Shown here piece after piece: positions 1 to 7,103 of a DNA stretch of 62,458 nucleotides (position 1 is the stretch's first letter; each line of letters opens with the position of its first letter). This DNA comes from Pauljensenia sp018375675. Its GTDB lineage: Bacteria > Actinomycetota > Actinomycetes > Actinomycetales > Actinomycetaceae. The DNA is taken from assembly GCA_041432705.1 (NCBI GenBank), contig JAPWAE010000011.1, positions 1 to 62,458 of the forward strand, in the 5' to 3' direction. Below the pieces are notes generated by a model. It made no database searches and was not told where the DNA came from. It saw only the letters and a list, made by a program, of their open reading frames with translations. A program made the translations under genes and the position numbers.

Positions 1-13
1 ACGAGGCCGGGGT
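1..13. terminator. Right arm of a hairpin cut by the window edge
   Basis: The first bases read ACGAGGCCGGGG, which matches the right arm of the recurrent terminator word described in the findings. It lies just downstream of the stop of the minus-strand TetR gene. Its partner arm would be outside the window, so the hairpin itself cannot be shown. Confidence 0.35.
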
Positions 14-24
14 TCGTCGTGTCT

Positions 25-609
25 TCAGGCGCGCTGTGCGGCCGGGATCGGGTTGGCCGCCAGGGCCTCAAGGGATCGACGCACCTGGCCGTCGAGGACG
101 CGGGCGATACGCTCGGTGAGGATGTAGGGGTCGGTGCTCATGCCGATTGCGAGCCACTGAGAGATGTGGCCGAGGATGGCAAGGGTGAAGTGGTCGGTGA
201 CGAATACTCGGTCGTCTTCGGTGACGGGCAGTTCGGCACTGTGCTGATCGACGATGGGTTCCATGACGGCGCGCAGCTGCTTGTGGAGGAAAATCTGCAG
301 ATCCTCCATGCCGATGGAAGAGAGGACGGAACGGGTCTCTTCGGGGTGGTTTTGCATCCATACAAACATGGCGAGCAGGCCATCGGACCAGTCCTCGTAG
401 GTGGTGTGAGCGATGATCTGGTCGGCGACCTCGCGCTTGAAGACCCACACGGTGAGGTCGCGGATGTCGGAGAAGTGGTAGTAGAAGGCCTGGCGTGTCA
501 CGCCGGCAGTGCGCGTGATTCCGGAAACCGTCACCTTCGACAGTGGGACGGTCGTGAGGGCGTCGCGCAGGGCGCGTGCGAGCCGCTCTTTCGCATCGGG
601 GTGGGGCAT
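25..609 (-). CDS. TetR/AcrR-family transcriptional regulator (first of a tandem pair)
   Basis: This 194-aa protein has an N-terminal helix-turn-helix with the TetR signature VTRQAFYYHF near residues 38-47, followed by an all-helical ligand-binding domain. The overall form resembles the DhaS/TetR_C subfamily. It is a close paralogue of the next gene upstream (854-1393): both begin with a short 'A(K/R)E(R/K)L..ALR.ALT..PLSK..VS' helix and share RQAFYYHF. The ATG is preceded by AGGAT at a normal distance. No target gene is adjacent, so the regulon is unknown. A perfect 12-bp palindrome in its own upstream region (685-696) suggests autoregulation. Family assignment is sure; the ligand is not known. 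Confidence 0.9.
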   Translation of the reverse strand: MPHPDAKERLARALRDALTTVPLSKVTVSGITRTAGVTRQAFYYHFSDIRDLTVWVFKREVADQIIAHTTYEDWSDGLLAMFVWMQNHPEETRSVLSSIGMEDLQIFLHKQLRAVMEPIVDQHSAELPVTEDDRVFVTDHFTLAILGHISQWLAIGMSTDPYILTERIARVLDGQVRRSLEALAANPIPAAQRA

Positions 610-684
610 CAGTGATCCTCGGCGACAAGAAACAATGAGGTTACGTGCGAACTATACATGTAAATTCGCGGAGCTGCCTACTGC

Positions 685-696
685 CTGTCTAGACAG
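685..696. promoter_or_regulatory. Palindromic TetR-type operator candidate CTGTCTAGACAG
   Basis: A perfect 12-bp palindrome sits about 75 bp upstream of the first TetR gene's start. TetR-family dimers commonly bind short palindromes of this kind near their own promoters. The assignment to this regulator is inferred from position only. Confidence 0.45.
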
Positions 697-771
697 AACT
701 GACCAATCGTACAGCGAGGCCCTGGTCACGCGTCTAGGGATTGGTTGTCACGATTATGTTGCGGATATGCC

Positions 772-809
772 CCAGGCCCCGGTCTCGTCGGAACGAGGCC
801 GGGGCCTGG
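772..809 (-). terminator. Hairpin terminator after second TetR gene
   Basis: Arms at 772-788 and 793-809 pair over 17 bp with one G-T wobble and a 4-nt loop. The hairpin lies just after the stop of the minus-strand TetR gene at 854. The right arm contains ACGAGGCCGGGGC, the recurrent word. No clear U-tract follows. Confidence 0.65.
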
Positions 810-853
810 TGTGAGCTGCGTCTGCCCTCGTGCGGTTGGTGGGAATTACCGCA

Positions 854-1393
854 TTACTTGGCGAGACGGCCGAGAGCCGGGGTGGTCTGGTCGGTCATGA
901 GCACTCGCATGCGCGCAATCGCGAGCGAGGGGTTGACCTCCAGGCCGGAGAGCATCCACTGCGCCATGTGGGCGGTGGTTGCCAGTGCGAAGTGCTGGGC
1001 GACGACGTCGCGCGCCGTGGCCGAGGCGGAGCCGGGGAGGCGGGACTCGATGAGCTCCTGAATGTGGGAGGCGAGGAATGCCCACAGGTCGTTCGCCTCG
1101 ATGGTCTTCATGGCGGCGGCGGTCTCGTCGCGATGGGCGTGCATCCATGTCATGGTCGCTTCGATGGCGTCGAGCCATTCTCCCGAACTGGTGGTCAGGT
1201 GCGCTGTGACTTCCTCGCGGAAAACCCAAGCATTGAGGTCGTTGAGGGAGTTGAAGTGGTAGTAGAACGCTTGACGGGTGACCCCGGCGGAGCGTGTCAG
1301 TGCGCTGACAGAGATCTTTGACAGCGGGGTCTGCGTCAGGGCCTGGCGCAGTGCGGTGCCAAGCTTTTCGCGGGCATCAATCGGCGGAGCCAT
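854..1393 (-). CDS. TetR/AcrR-family transcriptional regulator (second of a tandem pair)
   Basis: This 179-aa regulator is a paralogue of the neighbouring TetR protein. Its helix-turn-helix includes VTRQAFYYHF at residues ~40-49. The start was set at ATG 1393 because GGAAGGA lies just upstream; a longer frame reaching 1555 has no ribosome site and adds non-conserved sequence. The gene is transcribed away from recO with about 240 bp between them, and this gap holds repeated TGACAGCG sites. The ligand and targets cannot be told from the sequence. Two adjacent copies suggest local duplication followed by divergence. Confidence 0.88.
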   Translation of the reverse strand: MAPPIDAREKLGTALRQALTQTPLSKISVSALTRSAGVTRQAFYYHFNSLNDLNAWVFREEVTAHLTTSSGEWLDAIEATMTWMHAHRDETAAAMKTIEANDLWAFLASHIQELIESRLPGSASATARDVVAQHFALATTAHMAQWMLSGLEVNPSLAIARMRVLMTDQTTPALGRLAK

Positions 1394-1486
1394 TTGTTTC
1401 CTTCCTTCGACGGTTATGGGTAAACCATATCCAGTTACGAAGAAACTATCTACTTGAAAACCACTTGCCGGCTGTGTAACCGACCA

Positions 1487-1555
1487 CGCTGTCAGTTTCT
1501 CACATATTGTTGACAGCGCACGCGGGGACGCTTGTCGATCAATGTGACAGCGCAC
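1487..1555. repeat. Repeated TGACAGCG sites between TetR and recO
   Basis: TGACAGCGCAC occurs as an 11-bp direct repeat at 1511-1521 and 1545-1555. An inverted CGCTGTCA is at 1487-1494. The three sites lie in the divergent TetR/recO intergenic region and may be operator half-sites for the adjacent regulator. This is inference from position and repetition. Confidence 0.35.
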
Positions 1556-1620
1556 TTCACAACAGATTTCGCGCCGTGCGATGCGGGGCGGGCCTCCTCT
1601 CCCAAGTCGCGCGGTCGTGA

Positions 1621-1626
1621 CACAAT
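1621..1626 (+). promoter_or_regulatory. -10 box for leaderless recO
   Basis: CACAAT ends 6 nt before the GTG at 1633. There is no ribosome-binding site between them. The same 6-nt spacing recurs at many starts in the window. Confidence 0.4.
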
Positions 1627-1632
1627 GTTCGT

Positions 1633-2373
1633 GTGATGAAGTCCTATCGAGACGAGGCGATCGTCCTGCGCACCCACAAGCTGGGCGAAGCGGATCGCAT
1701 CATCACGCTGCTGACCGCCGAACATGGGCAGGTGCGCGCCGTGGCCAAGGGAGTGCGCAAGACGACCTCAAAGTTCGGTGCGCGCGTCGAACCCTTCTCC
1801 GTCATCGACGCCCAGCTGCACCGCGGCCGCACGCTCGACACACTCACCCAGGTCGCCTCGATCGCCCAATACGGTGATGCGATCGCAGCCAACTACGACC
1901 TCTACCTCGCGGCCACCGTCGTCGTCGAAACTGCCGAGCGCCTCACCGCGGACGCGCACGACGGCACCCACTCCCAATATCTGCTCCTTCTCGGTGCCCT
2001 CAATGCCCTGGCGCGAGGCCGACACGACCCGACCCTCATTCGCACGTCCTACACGCTGCGCGCCCTCGCCCTGGCCGGTTGGGCGCCCTCCTGCTTCGAC
2101 TGCGCCGTGTGCGGCACCCAGGGGCCCCACTCCTCGTTCTCCATCCCCGACGGCGGCACCGTCTGCGATACCTGCCGCCCGCCCGGCGCCTCCTCGCCCG
2201 CGCCCGACACCGTCGCCCTCCTCGGCCAGCTGCTCAGCGGCGACTGGGAGCGGGCCGACCGGTGCGAACCCTACGCGCGCACCGAGGCCTCGGGCCTCAT
2301 CTCCTCGTACACTCAATGGCATCTGGAACGTCGCCTGCGCTCGCTAAGCGTCATCGATAGGAGTCACCCATGA
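1633..2373 (+). CDS. recO: DNA repair protein RecO
   Basis: RecO promotes annealing and RecA loading in the RecFOR gap-repair pathway. The 246-aa product has the N-terminal OB-fold start (YRDEAIVLRTHKLGEADRI), a helical middle and a C-terminal zinc motif with Cys154, Cys157, Cys160, Cys178 and Cys181. The length is normal for actinobacterial RecO. Start choice is GTG 1633 or the ATG that follows directly at 1636. A CACAAT box 6 nt upstream of GTG 1633 and the lack of a Shine-Dalgarno suggest leaderless translation. It overlaps uppS by 4 bp (ATGA), an arrangement often seen in actinobacteria. Confidence 0.95.
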   Translation: MMKSYRDEAIVLRTHKLGEADRIITLLTAEHGQVRAVAKGVRKTTSKFGARVEPFSVIDAQLHRGRTLDTLTQVASIAQYGDAIAANYDLYLAATVVVETAERLTADAHDGTHSQYLLLLGALNALARGRHDPTLIRTSYTLRALALAGWAPSCFDCAVCGTQGPHSSFSIPDGGTVCDTCRPPGASSPAPDTVALLGQLLSGDWERADRCEPYARTEASGLISSYTQWHLERRLRSLSVIDRSHP

Positions 2374-3194
2374 CGGACCTGCGACCCACCCCCATGGACC
2401 GCGCCCCTCACGACCCCACCGCGCCGCTGCTCGGGCCCGGCCAGTGGCACTGTGAGGCGCCCGTCTTTCGAAAGGGCGAGGTGCCCGCGCACATCGCCCT
2501 CATCATGGACGGAAACGGGCGCTGGGCCAATAGCCGAGGCCTGGCGCGCACCGAGGGGCATCGGGCGGGGGAGTACGCCCTCATGGACACGATCGCCGGC
2601 GCGATCGACGCGGGCGTGCGCTACCTGAGCGTCTACACGTTCTCAACCGAAAACTGGAAGCGCTCGCCCGCCGAGGTCTCCTTCATCATGAACTACGCCT
2701 CCGACGTGCTCGCGCGGCGCACCGACCAGCTCGCCCAGTGGGGCGTGCATGTGCGGTGGAGCGGGCGCCGGCCCAAGCTGTGGAAGAGCGTCATCAACGC
2801 GCTGGAGAAGGCCGATCGGGCGACCTCGCACTGCACAACCCTCGATCTGATCATGTGTGTCAACTATGGAGGTCGGGCCGAGCTGGCGGATGCCGCCCGC
2901 TCCATCGCCGAGGACGTCGCGGCCGGGCGCCTGAGCCCGCGCGGCGTCACCGAAAAGACTCTGTCACGCCACCTCTACCTGCCCGACGTGCCCGACGTCG
3001 ACCTCATGATCCGCACGTCGGGGGAGCAGCGCTTGTCCAACTACCTGCTGTGGCAGATGGCGTATGCGGAAATGATGTTCGTCGACACGCCCTGGCCCGC
3101 GTTCGACCGTGAGGAACTGTGGGGATGCCTCGAGGAGTTCGCCGGGCGCGACCGTCGCTTCGGCGGTGCGATCGACCGCGTCGCTCAGTCTTAG
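2370..3194 (+). CDS. uppS: Isoprenyl transferase (undecaprenyl/decaprenyl diphosphate synthase)
   Basis: This is a cis-prenyltransferase that makes the C50/C55 polyprenyl diphosphate carrier for cell-wall synthesis. The 274-aa protein shows the signature HIALIMDGNGRWA with the catalytic Asp47, the substrate region STENWKRSP and the conserved RTSGEQRLSNYLLWQ near the C-terminus. The N-terminal ~38 residues before the conserved block are typical of the actinobacterial Z-decaprenyl synthase type. It is translationally coupled to recO. Its stop codon overlaps the stop of the convergent gene by 3 bp. Whether C50 or C55 is made cannot be told from the sequence. Confidence 0.95.
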   Translation: MTDLRPTPMDRAPHDPTAPLLGPGQWHCEAPVFRKGEVPAHIALIMDGNGRWANSRGLARTEGHRAGEYALMDTIAGAIDAGVRYLSVYTFSTENWKRSPAEVSFIMNYASDVLARRTDQLAQWGVHVRWSGRRPKLWKSVINALEKADRATSHCTTLDLIMCVNYGGRAELADAARSIAEDVAAGRLSPRGVTEKTLSRHLYLPDVPDVDLMIRTSGEQRLSNYLLWQMAYAEMMFVDTPWPAFDREELWGCLEEFAGRDRRFGGAIDRVAQS

Positions 3195-3733
3195 GCGTTG
3201 TCAGCTGCCAGTGCCGCGTCGACCGTGCGGCGCTTGCGGCGGCCCCACGCGATCTTCGCGACGATCAGCGCGATAATGAGTGCGAGACCCGCCCAGCCCC
3301 AGGGGGAACCGGCGACGGCTCGGATCGCCGCGGCGAAGACAGCGAGCGTGCCGAGGCCGTACAGCAGCGCCCACAGGACGCACCCCGGGATCATTGCGAT
3401 CGTGTAGGTGCTCCAGCGCATGCGCACCAGGCCTGCGCCCGCGTTGACCGCCGTCTGGATGCCCACCGTCAGGAAGCACAGGGGAATGACGATGATGCCC
3501 CACTTGTCCAGCATGGCCGCACCCTTGCGGGGAACCGGGCCGTCGAACCAGCGGGCCATGGCGCCCAGGAAACCCTGCCGTCCCGTCGCCAGGACGGCAC
3601 CCGAGGCTGCGCCGCGGGCCAGCCAGTAGGTTGCCTGCGCACGGAAGAGTACGACGAAGAAGAGGAAAACGAAGAGCCAGATACCCTCGCGTGCAAAGGC
3701 AGGGACCATGGAGTCGATTCCGGCGGCGAACAT
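3191..3733 (-). CDS. DedA/VTT-family membrane protein
   Basis: This 180-aa integral membrane protein has four to five hydrophobic segments (about residues 17-38, 88-108, 115-137, 147-165). The pattern LDKWGIIVIPLCFLTVGIQT followed by a Gly-rich turn and GCVLWALLYGLG is that of the DedA/SNARE-associated (VTT) family, members of which act in undecaprenyl-phosphate recycling and membrane homeostasis. It ends in a basic tail (GRRKRR). Its convergent overlap with uppS, a maker of the same lipid carrier, is suggestive but unproven. A possible iron box lies upstream at 3762-3780. Confidence 0.75.
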   Translation of the reverse strand: MFAAGIDSMVPAFAREGIWLFVFLFFVVLFRAQATYWLARGAASGAVLATGRQGFLGAMARWFDGPVPRKGAAMLDKWGIIVIPLCFLTVGIQTAVNAGAGLVRMRWSTYTIAMIPGCVLWALLYGLGTLAVFAAAIRAVAGSPWGWAGLALIIALIVAKIAWGRRKRRTVDAALAADNA

Positions 3734-3761
3734 GACACTCCCAGAGTGAGGCTAATTAAAC

Positions 3762-3780
3762 AAAGCCTATCCTAACCTAC
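3762..3780. promoter_or_regulatory. DtxR/IdeR-like iron box candidate upstream of the DedA-like gene
   Basis: The 19-mer at this position matches the degenerate DtxR/IdeR consensus TWAGGTWAGSCTWACCTWA at 14 of 19 positions by my hand alignment. It lies about 30-45 bp upstream of the minus-strand start at 3733, where it would overlap a promoter. No dtxR gene is in the window. Confidence 0.35.
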
Positions 3781-3784
3781 GCAA

Positions 3785-3820
3785 GAGGCCTGGGAAAGCG
3801 TCGTCCGCCTCCCAGGCCTC
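3785..3820 (-). terminator. Terminator of the znu-zur operon
   Basis: GAGGCCTGGGA at 3785-3795 pairs perfectly with TCCCAGGCCTC at 3810-3820. It follows the zur stop on the minus strand. The outer bases again contain GGCCTCGTC. Confidence 0.7.
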
Positions 3821-3846
3821 GTCGTGACTGATATAGCCTCAGTAGG

Positions 3847-4236
3847 TCACTTCTTCGACTGGCACGAGCTGCATACCCCGAAGAGCTCCAGGGAATGCGA
3901 GACATCTCCAAATCCGTGCGCCGCTGCGACCGAATCCACCCACGACTCGATCTGCGACTGCTCGATCTCCTCGGTGAAGCCGCACTCGCGGCACACTAGG
4001 TGATGGTGGTGGTGGTGCGTCGTGCACGAGCGATATAGGGCCTCGCCGTCGGAGGAGCGTAGCGTATCGACGCGGCCGTCATCCGCGAGGCTCTGGAGCG
4101 AGCGGTACACGGTCGCCAGGCCCACGCGCTGCCCCTGGACGTGGAGGTCTTCGAAGATCTGCTGGGCGCTGCGAAAGTCGCTGACGCGGGTCAGCTCATC
4201 GAGGACCGCCTGACGCTGCTTCGTCATGCGCTGCAT
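3847..4236 (-). CDS. zur: Fur-family regulator, probably the zinc uptake repressor Zur
   Basis: This 129-aa winged-helix repressor has a DNA-binding N-terminus (MTKQRQAVLDEL...GLATVYRSLQSL), the metal-binding run TTHHHHHH, and two Cys pairs, CREC and CSSC, for the structural zinc. The ATG at 4236 follows a good GGAGGG. An upstream frame extension is not conserved and overlaps znuB. The gene is the last of the znuA-znuC-znuB-zur operon, 13 bp after znuB, which makes Zur rather than Fur the likely identity. The palindrome at the znuA promoter would then be its operator. Confidence 0.9.
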   Translation of the reverse strand: MQRMTKQRQAVLDELTRVSDFRSAQQIFEDLHVQGQRVGLATVYRSLQSLADDGRVDTLRSSDGEALYRSCTTHHHHHHLVCRECGFTEEIEQSQIESWVDSVAAAHGFGDVSHSLELFGVCSSCQSKK

Positions 4237-4249
4237 GGTGTTCCCTCCG

Positions 4250-5179
4250 TCATGATGCGTCTGCGTGAGCGAGGTGTTCGCGCTCCGGATGCTGGTTGTG
4301 GCTGCGGGCTGCGCGAAGCCTGCGCACCCTGCGGATACGGTCCACAATAGCCCGGATCGTGAATCCAATCGCGTACAGACAGATTGCGCCGACAACGATG
4401 GTCGCACCGGGCGACAGGTCAACGAAGTACGTCAGCGACAGACCACATGTGCAGATGATGACGCCGAGAGCCATCGCGATGCCCATCGTGGAGCGGAACG
4501 AGCGCGCTCCGAGCTGCGCGATTGCCACGGGGATGACCATCAGTGCGCTGACCAGGAGCGAGCCGACGACTCGCATCGCGACGGCCACAGTCAGTGCCGA
4601 TAGGATTGCGATGAGCAGGGACAGCGTGCGCACGGGCAGCCCCGTCGAGCGCGCAAAGTCCTCGTCGTTGGTCACCGAGAAGAGAGCGGGGGCCAGGCCC
4701 ACGCCGAGCGCCACGATTGCGACCCCGAGGAGCGTGATGAGCGTAATGTCGCTCCACCGCACGGTCGAGATCGAACCGAAGAGGTAGGAGTTCAGCTGAG
4801 CGGAGGTGCCGCCCGCAAGGCCGATCAGGAGGACGCCGCCGGCGATGCCGCCGTAGAACAGCATGGCCAGGGCAGTGTCGCCGGATGTGCGACCGCTCTG
4901 GCGCACCAGCTCGATCGTGATGGCGCCCAGCAGGGAGATGATGACTGCTCCGGGGACCGCCCACGAGTCGGCGGGGCTCACGTTCGCGAATGTGCCCGCC
5001 AGCCAGCCCAGCGCGACGCCGGTCAGAGAAATGTGGCCGATGCCGTCGCCGAGCATCGCCAGGCGCCGGTGGACCAGGTAGGTGCCGATGATCGGGGCGG
5101 TGAGGCCCACAATCAGGGCGGCGAGCAGCGAACGCTGCATCATCGGCGAGGACAGGAGGGTCGTCAGTGCGTCAATCAT
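4250..5179 (-). CDS. znuB: Zinc ABC transporter, permease subunit
   Basis: This 309-aa ABC-3 family (ZnuB/MntB/TroC) permease has about eight hydrophobic segments. It carries the conserved early block YLVHRRLAMLGDGIGHISLTG and the late SALMVIPVAIAQL region that contacts the ATPase. It starts 12 bp after znuC and follows ZnuA/ZnuC in the same operon. The C-terminal tail is basic and then His-containing (HNQHPEREHLAHADAS). Metal specificity comes from the neighbouring zur and the His-rich ZnuA. Mn(II) is a less likely alternative. Confidence 0.92.
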   Translation of the reverse strand: MIDALTTLLSSPMMQRSLLAALIVGLTAPIIGTYLVHRRLAMLGDGIGHISLTGVALGWLAGTFANVSPADSWAVPGAVIISLLGAITIELVRQSGRTSGDTALAMLFYGGIAGGVLLIGLAGGTSAQLNSYLFGSISTVRWSDITLITLLGVAIVALGVGLAPALFSVTNDEDFARSTGLPVRTLSLLIAILSALTVAVAMRVVGSLLVSALMVIPVAIAQLGARSFRSTMGIAMALGVIICTCGLSLTYFVDLSPGATIVVGAICLYAIGFTIRAIVDRIRRVRRLRAARSHNQHPEREHLAHADAS

Positions 5180-5191
5180 GCGTACTCCCGT

Positions 5192-6016
5192 CTAGATTCC
5201 GCTCACGAGGCCGTGGTCGCCCGCTGTTGGGCCGGGCTCGGTCGTGGGGTGGCAGTGATCGCCGCCGCCGTGATGCTGTTCGTGGTCGTCCTCGATGTGG
5301 GGAGGGCCGTCGTAGGAGACGTGTCCCGCGCTGATGTGCAGCTCGCGGTCCAGGAGCGGGCCGAGCTCGCCCAGCTCGTGCAGGACAATGAGGATCGTCG
5401 TCCCCTCCGCCTTGGCATCGGCGACGATCTGCGCGAGGCGCGCTCGCGATGTCGCGTCGATTCCGGCCATCGGCTCGTCCATGATGAGCAGCTCGGGTCG
5501 GCGCACCAGGGCGCGCGCGATGAGGACGCGCTGTGCCTGCCCGCCCGAGAGGATGTTGAGCGGGGAGTGGGCGCGGTGGGCCATGCCGACGCGTTCGAGG
5601 GCGGCCATGGCCTTCGCCGTGTCGCCCGGCAGCGCCCACAGGCGACGAGGCCCGAGCAGGCCGGATCGCACGACCTCGATCGCGCTGGCGCTAATCGCGC
5701 CGCCCGAGGAGATGCGCTGGGGTACGTAGCCGATCTTGTTCCATGGCACGCGTCGGCGCGTGGAAATCGAGCGACCGAAGAGCTGGGCGTCGCCGCTTGT
5801 GATGGGCGCGGTGCCCAGCAGGGCCTTCAGGGTCGTGGACTTGCCCGATCCGTTCGAGCCCGTGATCGCCACGGTCTGGCCGGCGGGGATGTCGAGCGAG
5901 ATCCCGTGGAGGATCAGGTCCGTATCCCAGGCCACGTGCAGGTTGTCGAGACGCACGACGGCGGTCGCCTCCGCAAAGGAGGCTCCCGCCGTCGTGGGGT
6001 TGTCAGTCGTTGTCAC
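5192..6016 (-). CDS. znuC: Zinc ABC transporter, ATP-binding subunit with His-rich tail
   Basis: This 274-aa ATPase energises zinc import. It shows Walker A GSNGSGKST (about residues 51-59), signature LSGGQAQRV, Walker B LLIMDEPMAGID and the switch His in IVLHELGEL. The GTG start overlaps the znuA stop (GTGA), which indicates translational coupling. After the nucleotide-binding domain the protein ends in a His/Asp tail (DDHEQHHGGGDHCH), a likely cytosolic zinc-binding appendage that not all ZnuC proteins carry. The last codons overlap a variant of the recurrent word (ACGAGGCCGTGGTC). Confidence 0.92.
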   Translation of the reverse strand: MTTTDNPTTAGASFAEATAVVRLDNLHVAWDTDLILHGISLDIPAGQTVAITGSNGSGKSTTLKALLGTAPITSGDAQLFGRSISTRRRVPWNKIGYVPQRISSGGAISASAIEVVRSGLLGPRRLWALPGDTAKAMAALERVGMAHRAHSPLNILSGGQAQRVLIARALVRRPELLIMDEPMAGIDATSRARLAQIVADAKAEGTTILIVLHELGELGPLLDRELHISAGHVSYDGPPHIEDDHEQHHGGGDHCHPTTEPGPTAGDHGLVSGI

Positions 6017-7029
6017 TGGCAGTCGAGGGCTTTCGTCAGGGCGTCAATGTTGGAGTTCATCGTCGCGGCGTAGTCCTTGGATGCGTCGGTCTGGGACTCG
6101 ATCGGGTCCAGGACGGCCGTCGTGATGCCGAGGTCGTCGGCCAGGGTCTGAGCGACCTTCGGATCGATGAGGGCCTCGGTGAAGATCGTCGTCACGCCCT
6201 GCTCCTTGGCGATCTGGGCGATTTCAGCCAGGCGCGCGGGGGAGGGGGAGGACTCGGGGTCGAGGCCGGAGATACCGACCTGGGTCAGGCCCGTGCGGTC
6301 CGCCAGGTAACCGAAGGCGGTGTGGGCGGTGACGAAGGTCTTGACCTTGCAGCTTGAGGTCTTGGTGACCAGGGTGTCGCTCAGGGTGTTGAGCTCGTCG
6401 GCCAGGGCCTTCGCGTTCGCCTTGTAGACGTCGGCGTGGGCGGAGTCAGCCTCGGCGAGCTTGTCGCCCACCAGGGTCGCGGCATGCGCCATGCGGGTGG
6501 GATCCAGCCAGAAGTGCGGGTCTGCGCTCATGTCGTGGTGGTGCTCGTGGCCTTCGTGCTCGTGGCCCTCATGATCATGGTCGTGGGCTTCGGTCTCACC
6601 GGACTGGGCCTCGTCAGTGGCCTCTTCCTCGTCCTCGGCCGGGTGGTTCGCGTCGGTGCCGGCCTCAATCAGATCGGCTGCGGGGGAGACGTCGATGACG
6701 GTCTTGGGAGCCTGCTGCTCGATGGCCTCGTCAACGGCGCTCTGGAAGCCCGCGAGGTAGACGACCGCGTCCGCGGAGGACAGAGAGTCGACCATCTTGG
6801 GGGAGAGCTCGAGGTCGTGCGGCTCGGCACCCTCTGGGGTCAGGGAGGTGACGGAAACGTGCTCGCCGCCGATCTTCTCAGCCAGGTACTGCAGCGGGTA
6901 GAACGAGGCCATGATGGTCAGTTTGCCGTCCTTGGAGGAGTCGCTGTTGGACGTGGACGGGGAGATGCAGGCGGACAGGGCGAACGCTGTGGCAGCCGCG
7001 CATGCGGCAGCAAGGATTCTCTTCGACAT
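6013..7029 (-). CDS. znuA: Zinc-binding lipoprotein of the Znu ABC transporter
   Basis: This is a cluster A-I substrate-binding protein. From ATG 7029 it is 338 aa with a lipoprotein signal MSKRILAAACAAATAFALSAC (lipobox LSAC). It has the conserved N-lobe FYPLQYLAEKIGG, an acidic then His-rich loop (HDHDHEGHEHEGHEHHHD) and the second metal-ligand region TAHTAFGYLA. His-rich loops of this kind are typical of zinc rather than manganese binders. An in-frame ATG at 7038 lies inside the operator palindrome, so 7029 was chosen because AAGAGA sits 9-13 nt before it. First gene of the operon. Confidence 0.93.
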   Translation of the reverse strand: MSKRILAAACAAATAFALSACISPSTSNSDSSKDGKLTIMASFYPLQYLAEKIGGEHVSVTSLTPEGAEPHDLELSPKMVDSLSSADAVVYLAGFQSAVDEAIEQQAPKTVIDVSPAADLIEAGTDANHPAEDEEEATDEAQSGETEAHDHDHEGHEHEGHEHHHDMSADPHFWLDPTRMAHAATLVGDKLAEADSAHADVYKANAKALADELNTLSDTLVTKTSSCKVKTFVTAHTAFGYLADRTGLTQVGISGLDPESSPSPARLAEIAQIAKEQGVTTIFTEALIDPKVAQTLADDLGITTAVLDPIESQTDASKDYAATMNSNIDALTKALDCQ

Positions 7030-7066
7030 GAAAATCATTCTCTTTGAAATTGAGAATCTTTGTCAA
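7030..7066 (-). promoter_or_regulatory. znuA promoter with Zur-box-like palindrome
   Basis: On the minus strand TTGACA (7066-7061) serves as a -35. The 13-bp near-palindrome GAAAATCATTCTC (7030-7042, plus strand) covers the -10/ribosome-site region just before znuA. A second inverted pair ATTCTC/GAGAAT flanks 9 bp. AT-rich palindromes with GAAAAT-N-ATT are typical of Zur/Fur sites. Since zur is in the operon, this predicts negative feedback. Confidence 0.65.
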
Positions 7067-7103
7067 GTCAATCTCGGTGCCTGGACCGCCGTTATCTAGG
7101 GAG

